Origin: JAFKFI01 sp963795435
GTDB lineage: Bacteria; Pseudomonadota; Alphaproteobacteria; Acetobacterales; Acetobacteraceae
Assembly: GCA_963795435.1 (NCBI GenBank)
Contig: CAWCHV010000002.1
Coordinates: 124,001-188,000, forward strand
Direction of reading: 5' to 3'
Length of the DNA: 64,000 nt
Positions 16,932-25,479 of this stretch are shown in pieces. The position numbers and the translations under genes were made by a program. Each line of letters starts with the position of its first letter. Positions within the stretch are counted from its first letter, which is position 1. The notes under the pieces are model-generated. The model did no database searches. It had not been told where the DNA came from and saw only the letters and a program-made list of their open reading frames with translations.

Positions 16932-17491
16932 CGGTAGGAAAGCACGTCCGGCGACAGCCCCATCGCCGAGACGGTCGCCGGGTTGAGCTGCCCGTTCGGC
17001 TGAAGGCCACGGCCCTGCTGGAACCGCTCGATCGCCGCCTGCGTGCTCTGACCCCAGACGCCATCCACGGCGCCATTGTAGAAATTGAGTGCGCGAAGGC
17101 GACTCTGGATGGCGCGGATCGATTGTGAGCGTAGCGTCTCGCCCGCCGGAGGGGGCGGGGCGGTCGGCGCCGGTTGCGCGGCGGCGAGAAGGGTTCCGGG
17201 ATCGATCCCGAGCGTCGCCGCCGTCGCCTGGTTCATCTGGCCGGTGACTTGGAGCTGATGCGTCTGCTGGAAGTGCTGTAGCGCTGCCTCGCTGTCCGCG
17301 CCCCAGATGCCGTCGACATTGCCGGTATACGCGCCCGCTTGACGCAGCCGATCTTGCACCGCCTGCACCGATTGCGGGCTCAGGGGCTGGACATAGGAGA
17401 GCGGTGGGGCGGTTTGCGCGAAGCTGGCCGGGGCAAGGGCCACGCCGGCGAATGCCAGAAAGAGGGCAGGGAGGATGGCGGCGGATTTCAT
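16928..17491 (-). CDS. Exported protein with two peptidoglycan-binding domains
   Basis: The product is 187 residues from the ATG at 17491. A Sec signal peptide (about 1-25, ending SFAQ) is followed by two PG_binding_1 repeats. The first is around QSVQAVQDRLRQAGAYTGNV and WGADSEAALQHFQQ; the second is around SIRAIQSRLRALNFYNGAVD and WGQSTQAAIERFQQ. A Pro-rich linker lies between them. No catalytic domain is present, so this is a periplasmic wall-binding protein. The hotdog gene at 17602 is divergent, about 110 bp away. Confidence 0.85.
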   Translation of the reverse strand: MKSAAILPALFLAFAGVALAPASFAQTAPPLSYVQPLSPQSVQAVQDRLRQAGAYTGNVDGIWGADSEAALQHFQQTHQLQVTGQMNQATAATLGIDPGTLLAAAQPAPTAPPPPAGETLRSQSIRAIQSRLRALNFYNGAVDGVWGQSTQAAIERFQQGRGLQPNGQLNPATVSAMGLSPDVLSYR

Positions 17492-17601
17492 CGCAGGCGT
17501 CCCTTCTTGTCCCCCGCTGGTTAACGCGCGAGCCGCCCGAGGGGTTCGGGTTGCCGGAGCATGACGGTGCGTGGACAATGGCCGGGGACACGGAGGCAAT
17601 G

Positions 17602-18003
17602 ATGGACGCGCTCGCCCGGCTGAACGACAACATACTGCCGTTCGCACGCCTGCTCGGCATCACGTTCACCGATGCGGCACCCGACCTCGTGCGGGCGACG
17701 ATGATGGTGCGGGAGGATCTCTGCACTCGCCCGGCCGTGTTGCATGGCGGCGCGATCATGGCCTTTGCCGACACGCTCGGCGCGGCGGGAACGTTCCTCA
17801 ACCTGCCGGACGGCGCGGGTACCACCACGATCGAGAGCAAGACCAACTTCATGGCCCCAGCCCCCGCCGGCACGGAGGTGACGGGCGAGGCCACGCCGCT
17901 GCATCGCGGCCGGCGAACCCAGGTCTGGCAGACCCGGATCACCACCGCGCAGGGCAAGCTGGTGGCGCTTGTCACGCAGACCCAGTTGGTGATCCAGCCC
18001 TGA
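17602..18003 (+). CDS. PaaI-type hotdog thioesterase
   Basis: The product is 133 residues from the ATG at 17602, chosen because GGAGG ends 5 nt upstream. ATGs at 17599 and 17578 are alternatives. The hotdog fold shows in RPAVLHGGAIMAFADTLGAA, the active-site helix with the HGG turn and catalytic Asp, and in the edge strands TTTIESKTNFMAPAPAGTEV. Members hydrolyse acyl- or aryl-CoA esters in the cytoplasm. It is convergent with mccA, with adjacent stops. Confidence 0.85.
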   Translation: MDALARLNDNILPFARLLGITFTDAAPDLVRATMMVREDLCTRPAVLHGGAIMAFADTLGAAGTFLNLPDGAGTTTIESKTNFMAPAPAGTEVTGEATPLHRGRRTQVWQTRITTAQGKLVALVTQTQLVIQP

Positions 18004-20013
18004 TCAGCCGGGCTGCGCTTCGACCTCCGCGAAGCTGACGAGCAGTTGACCTTCCTCCACCGTCTCGCCCGCCCGGCAGGGCACGCTGTCCACCGTGCCG
18101 TCCGCCTGGGCCGCGAGGCGGAATACGGTCTTCATCGCCTCCAGGATCACCAGGACGTCGCCGCGTTTTACCTGCTGGCCAGGCTCGGCGAGGATTTCCG
18201 TGACTTGGCCGGGGATCGGAGCGACGAGCCGTCCGCCCGCGCCGGACTCTTCCTCGGCTGCGGCAACCGGGTCCGGCAGGCGGAAGCGCCAGGTCTCGCC
18301 GCGCAGCCGGACCGTCACGCTCTGCTCGGTGCGCTCCACGTCGGCGTGCTCGCGGGTGCCGTCAAGGTCGATCGCAAGTCGCCCATCGGGCAGGCGCGAC
18401 GCTCGGGCGATGACGGATCGGTCGTCGGCCGTGATCCGCCACGCATCGCCCGCGCGGCGCAGCCGGACCGGGAAATCGGCCGCGTCGGCCGCGAAACGCA
18501 GCACGCGCTCCGGCGCCGCATTCAGCCACCAGCCGTCGCGCGCCTGCCACGGCGACCACGGATCGCCCGAGGCGGCGGCCACCCGCGACGATTGCTCCGC
18601 TTCGTCGGTCAGCACGCCGAGCGCGGCGGCGGCGAGCGCGGCGAGCGGCGGCGCGGGTTGCGGCGCGAGCAGGGTGTCGGCGTGGCGCTCGATGAAGCCG
18701 GTGTCGATCCCGCCCGCCGCGAACGCTTCGGTCGCGGCGATGCGGCCGAGTAGGTCGATATTCGTCGTCACCCCGGCGATGTCGCAGGCGGTCAGCGCGG
18801 CGCGCAACGTGGCGAGTGCGTCGTCGCGGTTAGCACCGTGGCAGATCAGCTTGGCGATCATCGCGTCGTAGTGGGTGGAGATCGTGTCGCCCTGCCGAAC
18901 GCCGGCGTCGATGCGTATCGACGCGCTCTCGGGCGGCGTGCGGAAGGCGGTCAGCCGGCCGATGGAGGGCGCGAAATCCCGCGCGGGGTCCTCGGCGTAG
19001 ATGCGCGCCTCGATGGCGTGCCCGTGCAGCCGGATTTCTTTCTGGGTGGCCGGCAGAGCCTCGCCGGCGGCGACGCGCAGCTGCCATTCGACGAGATCGA
19101 AGCCCGTCACCATCTCGGTGACGGGATGCTCGACCTGCAGGCGGGTGTTCATCTCCAGGAAAAAGAATCCGTCGGCATCGGCGACAAACTCGACGGTGCC
19201 GGCGCCGACATAGCCTACCGCCCGCGCCGCGGCGACGGCGGCGCGGCCCATCGCGGCGCGGCGCTCGGCGTCGAGCCCTGGGGCGGGCGCTTCCTCGATC
19301 ACCTTCTGATGCCGCCGTTGCGCGGAACAGTCGCGCTCGAACAGATGTACCGCGTTGCCATGCGTATCCGCGAAAACCTGCACTTCGATGTGGCGCGGGC
19401 GTTGCAAATAGCGTTCGATCAGCACCCGCCCGTCGCCGAACGCGGACGCCGCCTCCTGCCGCGCCGAGGCGAGGGAGGCCGCGAACGATCCCGGCTCCGT
19501 CACCACGCGCATCCCGCGTCCGCCGCCGCCGGAAACCGCCTTGATGACTACGGGAAAGCCGATCCGTGAGGCGGCGCTGGCTAGGAAAGCCGGGTCCTGC
19601 TCGGTGCCGTGATAGCCGGGCAGCAGCGGCACGCCGGAGGTTTCCATCAGCGCCTTCGCCGCCGATTTCGAGCCCATCGCGCGCATCGCAGAAGCAGGCG
19701 GCCCGACGAAGATCAGCCCGGCCTGCTCGCAGGCCTCTGCGAAGGCGGGGTTCTCGGACAGGAAGCCGTAGCCCGGATGCACCGCCTCCGCGCCGGTTCG
19801 CCGCGCCGCGTCGATGACGCGCTCGATGCTCAGATAGCTCTCGCGCGCCGCCGCCGGCCCGATCCGCGTTGCGCGGTCGGCTTCCGCGACGTGCAGCGCG
19901 TTGGCATCCGCGTCCGAATACACGGCGATCGTGGTGATCCCCATGCGCCGCGCGGTGCGCGCGATGCGGCAGGCGATCTCGCCGCGATTGGCGATGAGCA
20001 GGGACGAAAACAT
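18004..20013 (-). CDS. mccA: Methylcrotonoyl-CoA carboxylase biotin-carrying alpha subunit
   Basis: The product is 669 residues. Biotin carboxylase is N-terminal (LLIANRGEIACRIARTARRM). The ATP-grasp glycine loop is VSGGGGRGMRVV, the catalytic stretch is ERDCSAQRRHQKVIEE, and EMNTRLQVEHPVTEMVTG follows. The biotin carrier domain ends the protein, with the biotinylated Lys in ILEAMKTV. It carboxylates biotin for conversion of 3-methylcrotonyl-CoA to 3-methylglutaconyl-CoA in leucine breakdown. A propionyl-CoA or geranyl-CoA carboxylase would look similar; the ivd-mccB context favours methylcrotonyl-CoA. The start is 10 bp below the mccB stop. No 3-methylglutaconyl-CoA hydratase or HMG-CoA lyase lies alongside. 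Confidence 0.93.
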   Translation of the reverse strand: MFSSLLIANRGEIACRIARTARRMGITTIAVYSDADANALHVAEADRATRIGPAAARESYLSIERVIDAARRTGAEAVHPGYGFLSENPAFAEACEQAGLIFVGPPASAMRAMGSKSAAKALMETSGVPLLPGYHGTEQDPAFLASAASRIGFPVVIKAVSGGGGRGMRVVTEPGSFAASLASARQEAASAFGDGRVLIERYLQRPRHIEVQVFADTHGNAVHLFERDCSAQRRHQKVIEEAPAPGLDAERRAAMGRAAVAAARAVGYVGAGTVEFVADADGFFFLEMNTRLQVEHPVTEMVTGFDLVEWQLRVAAGEALPATQKEIRLHGHAIEARIYAEDPARDFAPSIGRLTAFRTPPESASIRIDAGVRQGDTISTHYDAMIAKLICHGANRDDALATLRAALTACDIAGVTTNIDLLGRIAATEAFAAGGIDTGFIERHADTLLAPQPAPPLAALAAAALGVLTDEAEQSSRVAAASGDPWSPWQARDGWWLNAAPERVLRFAADAADFPVRLRRAGDAWRITADDRSVIARASRLPDGRLAIDLDGTREHADVERTEQSVTVRLRGETWRFRLPDPVAAAEEESGAGGRLVAPIPGQVTEILAEPGQQVKRGDVLVILEAMKTVFRLAAQADGTVDSVPCRAGETVEEGQLLVSFAEVEAQPG

Positions 20014-20022
20014 TTTTACCCG

Positions 20023-21631
20023 TTACATCCTGAACACGCCGAAGCGCGTTCGTGCGATGGGCGCGTTGAGCGCGGCCGACAGGGACAAACCTCAGTACCC
20101 GTCGCGTGTCCGCCGGGTCGATCACGCCGTCATCCCACAGCCGGGCCGTCGCGTAGTAAGGGTGGCCCTGCTGCTCGAACTGATCGCGCAGCGGCGCCTT
20201 GAATTCCTCCTCCTCCTCGGCGGACCATGATTTCCCGCGCGCGTCGAGATTGTCGCGGCGGACGGTGGCGAGCACGCTGGCCGCCTGCTCGCCGCCCATC
20301 ACCGAGATGCGGGCATTCGGCCACATCCACAGGAAACGCGGGTCGTAGGCGCGGCCGCACATGCCGTAATTGCCGGCGCCGTAGCTGCCGCCGATGATGA
20401 AGGTGAATTTCGGCACCGAGGTCGAGGCCACCGCCGTCACCATCTTGGCGCCATCCTTGGCGATGCCGCCGGCCTCGTATTTCCGCCCTACCATGAAGCC
20501 GGTGATGTTCTGCAGGAACACCAGCGGAATGTCGCGCTGGCTGCACAGCTCGATGAAGTGCGCCGCCTTCAGCGCGCTTTCGGAGAACAGGATGCCGTTG
20601 TTGCCGATGAAGCCGACCGGGTAGCCGTAGACATGCGCGAAGCCGCAAACCAGCGTGGTTGCGTACAGCCGCTTGAACTCGTCGAGCTCGCTGCCGTCGA
20701 CGATGCGCGCGATGACTTCGCGAACGTCGTATGTCGTGCGGAGATTGGTCGGCACCACGCCGTGCAGCTCCGCCGGATCGTAGCGCGGCTCGGCCGGCCG
20801 ACGCATCTCAAGGTTCGGGCGCTTCTCCGTGTTCAGTCCCGCGACGATGCGGCGGCACAGCGCCAGCGCGTACCGGTCGTCCTGTGCGTAGTGGTCCACC
20901 ACGCCGGAGGTGCGCGCGTGCACGTCGGCCCCGCCCAACTCCTCGGCCGTCACCACCTCGCCGATCGCCGCTTTCACCAGTGGCGGGCCGGCGAGGAAGA
21001 TCGTGCCCTGGTTCCGCACGATGATGCTCTCGTCCGACATCGCCGGAACGTAGGCGCCGCCCGCCGTGCAGGAACCCATCACCACCGCGATCTGCGGAAT
21101 GCCCTCGGCGGACATGGTCGCCTGATTAAAAAAAATACGGCCAAAATGCTCGCGATCAGGAAAAATCTCGTCCTGCTGCGGCAAGAAGGCGCCGCCGGAA
21201 TCGACCAGATAGATGCAGGGCAGCCGGTTCATCCGCGCGATCTCCTGCGCGCGCAGATGCTTCTTCACCGTCATCGGGAAGTAGGTGCCGCCCTTCACCG
21301 TGGCATCGTTGGCGACGACGACGCATTCCCGCCCCGAGACGCGCCCGATGCCGGTGACGATGCCCGCTGACGGGACTTCGCCGCCATACATGCCGAACGC
21401 CGCGAGCTGGGACAGTTCGAGGAAGGGCGAGCCTGGGTCGATCAGCGCCTGCACACGCTCGCGCGGCAACAGCTTGTTGCGTCCGAGATGGCGCTTTCGC
21501 GCCGCCTCGCCGCCGCCGAGTTCCACCTCGGCGACACGCGCGCGCAAATCCTCGATCTGCGCGCGCATGGCGGCGGCGTTGGCGGCGAACTCCTCGGAGC
21601 GCGGGTCGATGGTGGAGCGCAGGACGGTCAT
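20023..21631 (-). CDS. mccB: Methylcrotonoyl-CoA carboxylase beta subunit, interrupted by 1-bp indel
   Basis: Carboxyltransferase subunit, start ATG at 21631. It has the carboxyltransferase N and C domains: LVDSGGAFLPQQDEIFPDRE, VMGSCTAGGAYVPAMSDE, GNNGILFSESALKAAHFIEL and MVGRKYEAGGIAKDGAKMV. Near the end the frame breaks after DTRRVL. The next frame gives LSAALNAPIARTRFGVFRM and a TAA at 20023-20025, exactly the expected C-terminus. One extra base (T on the plus strand at 20092) explains it; removing it gives 535 residues, the normal size. Left unrepaired, the frame runs spuriously far into mccA. The start overlaps the ivd stop by 4 bp. Confidence 0.92.
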
Positions 21632-22806
21632 GCGGTCTCGCGGAACAGCTCGCGGCCGATCAGCATCCGGCGAATTTCGCTGGTGCCGGCGCCGATCTCG
21701 TAGAGCTTGGCGTCGCGCAGCAGCCGGCCGGTCGGGTAGTCGTTGATGTAGCCGTTGCCGCCGAGCGCCTGGATCGCCTCGAGCGCCATCCAGGTCGCCT
21801 TCTCGGCGGCATAGAGGATCGCGCCGGCGGCGTCCTTGCGCGTGGTCTGGCCTCGGTCGCACGCCTTCGCCACGGCGTACACGTAGGCGCGGCAAGCGTT
21901 CATCGTGGCGTACATGTCGGCGATCTTGCCTTGCATGAGCTGGAACTCGCCGATCGGCTGGCCGAACTGTTTCCGTTCGTGGACATACGGCATTACGGCG
22001 TCCATGCAGGACTGCATGATGCCGAGCGGCCCGGCCGCCAGCACGGCGCGCTCGTAGTCCAATCCGCTCATCAGGATGTTGACGCCGGCCCCGACCGCGC
22101 CAAGCACGTTTTCTTCCGGCACCTCGCAATCCTGGAACACCAGCTCGCACGTGTTGGAGCCGCGCATCCCGAGCTTGTCGAGCTTCTGCGCGGTGGAAAA
22201 GCCCTCGAAGCCACGCTCGATCAGGAAGGCGGTGATGCCGCGCGGCCCCGCGTCGGGGTCGGTCTTGGCGTAGACCACCAGCACGTCTGCGTTGGGGCCG
22301 TTGGTGATCCACATCTTCGAGCCGTTGAGCACGAAGCGGTCGCCGCGCTTCTCCGCGCGCGTCCGCATTCCCACCACGTCCGATCCCGCGCCGGGCTCCG
22401 ACATCGCCAGGGCACCGACATGCTCGCCGGCGATCAGGCGCGGCAAGTACTTCCGCTTCTGCGCCTCCGTGCCGTTGCGGCGGATCTGGTTGACGCAGAG
22501 ATTGGAATGCGCGCCATAGGAGAGCCCGACGGAGGCGGAGGCGCGGGAGATTTCCTCCATCGCCACGACGTGCTCGAGGTAGCCCATGCCGGCGCCGCCG
22601 TACTCCTCCTCGACGGTGATGCCCAGCACGCCGAGCGCGCCCATCTTGCGCCAGAGGTCGGCCGGAAAATCGTTCTCGCGGTCGATGGCGGCGGCGCGCG
22701 GCACGATCTCGTCGGCGGCAAAAGCCTCGACCTGCCCGCGCAGCATGTCGGCGGTCTCGCCGAGGTCGAAATCGAGGCCCGGAAGCCGGTTCGGGAGCGG
22801 CGCCAT
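21628..22806 (-). CDS. ivd: Isovaleryl-CoA dehydrogenase
   Basis: The product is 392 residues, full length for the family. FAD/substrate signatures include LAMSEPGAGSDVVGMRTRAE and the C-terminal YEIGAGTSEIRRMLIGREL. The catalytic Glu is in the IVD-specific position, in GLDYERAVLAAGP, rather than in the YEG position used by most acyl-CoA dehydrogenases. It converts isovaleryl-CoA to 3-methylcrotonyl-CoA, the step before MCC. The ATGA overlap with mccB and the order ivd-mccB-mccA make a leucine-degradation operon. It is divergent from the acyl-CoA synthetase at 22912. Confidence 0.93.
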   Translation of the reverse strand: MAPLPNRLPGLDFDLGETADMLRGQVEAFAADEIVPRAAAIDRENDFPADLWRKMGALGVLGITVEEEYGGAGMGYLEHVVAMEEISRASASVGLSYGAHSNLCVNQIRRNGTEAQKRKYLPRLIAGEHVGALAMSEPGAGSDVVGMRTRAEKRGDRFVLNGSKMWITNGPNADVLVVYAKTDPDAGPRGITAFLIERGFEGFSTAQKLDKLGMRGSNTCELVFQDCEVPEENVLGAVGAGVNILMSGLDYERAVLAAGPLGIMQSCMDAVMPYVHERKQFGQPIGEFQLMQGKIADMYATMNACRAYVYAVAKACDRGQTTRKDAAGAILYAAEKATWMALEAIQALGGNGYINDYPTGRLLRDAKLYEIGAGTSEIRRMLIGRELFRETA

Positions 22807-22911
22807 GCGCTGGTCAGATCCTTCGGCAATGACCTATCGTGCGGCCAGAGCATCGCCGATCCCGTCCGTCCCGCCAAGTCAAAGAGCGATGCCTCGCGCG
22901 AGGAGACTTCG

Positions 22912-24606
22912 ATGAGCGATCCGGCCCTGAGCTATGTGCATGGCGCGAGCGAGCAGCCGCTGTTGGGAGAGACCATCGGCGCCAATTTCGACCGCACCGT
23001 CGCGCGATGGAGCGACCGGCCGGGGCTGATCGTGCGCCAGCAAGGGGTGCGCTGGCCCTATGGCGAGCTTGGCCGCAAGGTGGAGGCGCTGGCCGCCGGC
23101 CTTCTGGCGCTGGGCTTGACGCCGGGGGACCGCATCGGCATCTGGTCGCCGAACAACTCCGAGTGGGTGGTGACGCAATTCGCCACCGCGAAAACCGGGC
23201 TCGTCCTGGTCAACATCAACCCGGCCTATCGGCTGGCCGAGCTGGAATACGCGCTGAACAAGGTCGGTTGCCGCGCGCTGATTACCGCGACCGCGTTCAA
23301 GACCAGCGACTATATCGGGATGCTGAACACGCTCGCGCCGGAGTTGCGGACCAGCCTGCCGGGCGAACTCGCGGCTGCCAAGCTGCCGGACCTGCGGACG
23401 GTGATCCAGATCGGCCCGGAGACCGCGCCAGGCGCCACCCCGTTCGACAGCGTGTACGCAGCGGGCGGCGCTAGCGAGCGCACGCGGCTCGCGGAGCTGT
23501 CTGGAACGCTGCAATTCGACGACGCGATCAACATCCAGTTCACTTCGGGCACCACGGGCGCACCCAAAGGCGCGACGCTCACGCACCACAACATCCTGAA
23601 CAACGGCTTCTTCATCGGCGAGGCGATGCGGCTGACGGAAAAGGACGGCATCTGCATCCCGGTGCCGCTGTATCATTGCTTCGGCATGGTGCTCGGCAAT
23701 CTGGCCTGCGTGACCCACGGCGCGGCGATGGTCTATCCGGGCGAGGGGTTCGATCCGCTGGCGGTGTTGCAGACCGTCGCCGAGGAGCGGTGCACGGGGC
23801 TCTATGGCGTGCCGACCATGTTCATCGCCGAGCTGCAACATCCCGATTTCCGCCGCTATGACCTGAGCAGCCTGCGTACCGGCATCATGGCCGGCGCGCC
23901 GTGCCCGATCGAGGTCATGCGCCGCGTGATCGACGAGATGCACGCCAGCGAAATCACCATCGCATACGGGATGACCGAGACCAGCCCGGTGAGCTTCCAG
24001 AGCGCCACCGACGATCCGCTCGAACGCCGCGTCTCGACGGTCGGGCGCGTGCTGCCGCATGTCGAGGTCAAGATCGTGGACATGGACGGACGCATCGTGC
24101 CGCGCGGCGAGCGGGGCGAATTGTGCACGCGCGGCTACTCGGTGATGCGCGGCTACTGGAGCGACGAGGCGCTGACCTCCCAGGCGATCGACCAGGCGCG
24201 CTGGATGCACACCGGCGATCTCGCCGTGATCGACGAGGAGGGCTTCTGCAACATCGTCGGCCGCATCAAGGACATGGTGATTCGCGGCGGCGAGAACGTC
24301 TATCCGCGCGAGGTCGAGGAATTCCTCTACCAGCATCCCAAGATCGAGGAGGTGCAGGTGTTCGGCGTCCCCGACGAGCGGTTCGGCGAGGAGTTGTGCG
24401 CCTGGATCAAGCCCCGCGCGGGCGAGGCGCTGAGCGAGGACGAGGTGCGGGCCTTCTGCCGCGATCAGATCGCGCACTACAAGGTGCCGCGCCACATCCG
24501 CTTCGTCGACGAGTTCCCGATGACCGTGACGGGCAAGATGCAGAAATTCGTCATGCGCGAGCGGATGGTGGAAGAATTGGGCGTGCCGGAGGCGACGACC
24601 GCGTAG
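22912..24606 (+). CDS. AMP-binding acyl-CoA synthetase (ACSF2-like)
   Basis: The product is 564 residues. The start ATG at 22912 has AGGAGA 5 nt upstream. The adenylate-forming fold is clear: P-loop QFTSGTTGAPKGATLTHHN, YGMTETSPVSFQ (A5), the MHTGDLAVIDEEGFCNIVGR hinge and the catalytic Lys in VTGKMQKF. It activates a medium-chain or branched carboxylic acid to its CoA ester. Its place divergent from ivd suggests it feeds the same pathway, for example with isovalerate, which is an inference. A hairpin follows the stop. Confidence 0.9.
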   Translation: MSDPALSYVHGASEQPLLGETIGANFDRTVARWSDRPGLIVRQQGVRWPYGELGRKVEALAAGLLALGLTPGDRIGIWSPNNSEWVVTQFATAKTGLVLVNINPAYRLAELEYALNKVGCRALITATAFKTSDYIGMLNTLAPELRTSLPGELAAAKLPDLRTVIQIGPETAPGATPFDSVYAAGGASERTRLAELSGTLQFDDAINIQFTSGTTGAPKGATLTHHNILNNGFFIGEAMRLTEKDGICIPVPLYHCFGMVLGNLACVTHGAAMVYPGEGFDPLAVLQTVAEERCTGLYGVPTMFIAELQHPDFRRYDLSSLRTGIMAGAPCPIEVMRRVIDEMHASEITIAYGMTETSPVSFQSATDDPLERRVSTVGRVLPHVEVKIVDMDGRIVPRGERGELCTRGYSVMRGYWSDEALTSQAIDQARWMHTGDLAVIDEEGFCNIVGRIKDMVIRGGENVYPREVEEFLYQHPKIEEVQVFGVPDERFGEELCAWIKPRAGEALSEDEVRAFCRDQIAHYKVPRHIRFVDEFPMTVTGKMQKFVMRERMVEELGVPEATTA

Positions 24607-24621
24607 CTGGGTTGCGAGGGT

Positions 24622-24639
24622 GGCGGACTGACGTCCGCC
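24622..24639. terminator. Hairpin after acyl-CoA synthetase gene
   Basis: GGCGGAC (24622-24628), loop TGAC, GTCCGCC (24633-24639). It is a perfect 7-bp stem 16 bp after the stop. There is no T-run, so it may be a transcript-stabilising hairpin or a copy of an interspersed palindrome rather than an intrinsic terminator. Confidence 0.45.
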
Positions 24640-24655
24640 CTACGCCGATCTCCGG

Positions 24656-24684
24656 TTGACATTATGATTAACTAACTCTATGCT
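24656..24684 (+). promoter_or_regulatory. Sigma-70 promoter for the proline-rich protein, implying a leaderless transcript
   Basis: TTGACA at 24656-24661, a 17-bp AT-rich spacer, and TATGCT at 24679-24684 form a near-consensus promoter. Transcription should start about 7 bp downstream, at 24691-24692, which is the A of the ATG start codon. The short interval (CTCTCCCC region) holds no Shine-Dalgarno sequence. Confidence 0.75.
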
Positions 24685-24690
24685 CTCCCC

Positions 24691-25458
24691 ATGTCCGCCG
24701 TTGCCTCACCCTCACCCCCAATCGGCTTCATCCCCCGCTTCTCCCTCTTCGTCGAGATGGTGAAGCGGGCGGTGGGCGAGGGCATCGGGCGGCGGCACGA
24801 GCTGGGGCCGCTCTCGATCCTGCTGTGGAACTATCTCTCGGGCATCCAGCGGCGGCTCGCCGCCCTGCATGCGCGGTTCGCCGCCGGCAAGCTGCCCGCC
24901 GCGCCGCGGGCGCCGCGCCCGGTCTCCGAGCGCTCGACAGCCGACCCTCCGGCACCCAAACGCCCGAAATCAGAGCGCCGGCCGCCCGGCATTCCGAGGG
25001 GGCCGGTGCTGCTGACGGTTTTTCGGGTGCCGCTTTACGGCCACTTGCAGGCGCTGCTCGACGATCCCGAGATGCGGGCGCTCCTCGCCGCCGCGCCACA
25101 GGCCGGGCGGCTCTTGCGGCCGCTCTGGCGGAAGCTCTCCACCGACCCGCTGCCCGAGGTGCTACGCCTGCCGCCCAGGCCGCGCCGGCCCAAGCCGCTC
25201 CGTCCGGCCCGGCCGGCGGCGGCGAGGACCGCGCTCCCAGCACCGTCGCCCGAAAGGCCCACCTACTGGCAGCCGACCCCTTGTTATCCCCCCTGGGGAG
25301 AGCCGCCGCGGCCGAAACCCGTCCCCGCGGCCCAGCCCCCGGCACCGGCTCCCGCGCCACCCCCCGCCGCGCGCCCGTCGGCCTGGGGGCGTCCGGCCCC
25401 GCCGGCCGAACCCAGAACCCCGCCGCCCCGCTCGCTGCCGCTGCTGTTTCAACGCTGA
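24691..25458 (+). CDS. Proline-rich protein of unknown function
   Basis: The product is 255 residues. The N-terminal 60 residues are ordered and hydrophobic-basic (RFSLFVEMVKRAVGEGI, SILLWNYLSGIQRRLAALHA). A second short ordered block follows (VPLYGHLQALLDDPEMRALL, then AAPQAGRLLRPLWRKLS). The remainder is Pro/Arg/Ala-rich and low in complexity, ending SLPLLFQR. I recall similar proline-rich proteins with an 'L.DPEM.AL..A.PQAGR.LRPL' block in Acetobacteraceae, but cannot check. There is no signal peptide or known domain. It has its own strong promoter and probably a leaderless mRNA. Confidence 0.7.
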   Translation: MSAVASPSPPIGFIPRFSLFVEMVKRAVGEGIGRRHELGPLSILLWNYLSGIQRRLAALHARFAAGKLPAAPRAPRPVSERSTADPPAPKRPKSERRPPGIPRGPVLLTVFRVPLYGHLQALLDDPEMRALLAAAPQAGRLLRPLWRKLSTDPLPEVLRLPPRPRRPKPLRPARPAAARTALPAPSPERPTYWQPTPCYPPWGEPPRPKPVPAAQPPAPAPAPPPAARPSAWGRPAPPAEPRTPPPRSLPLLFQR

Positions 25459-25479
25459 CGGCGGCTGACCTCGCGTCCG

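Noticed and set aside
18830..22312. A 1160-residue minus-strand open frame spanning mccB and much of mccA
   Set aside because: Only the stretch from 21631 to about 20092 is real mccB. The rest is read-through caused by the indel, and the N-terminal part is antifamily sequence in the ivd region.
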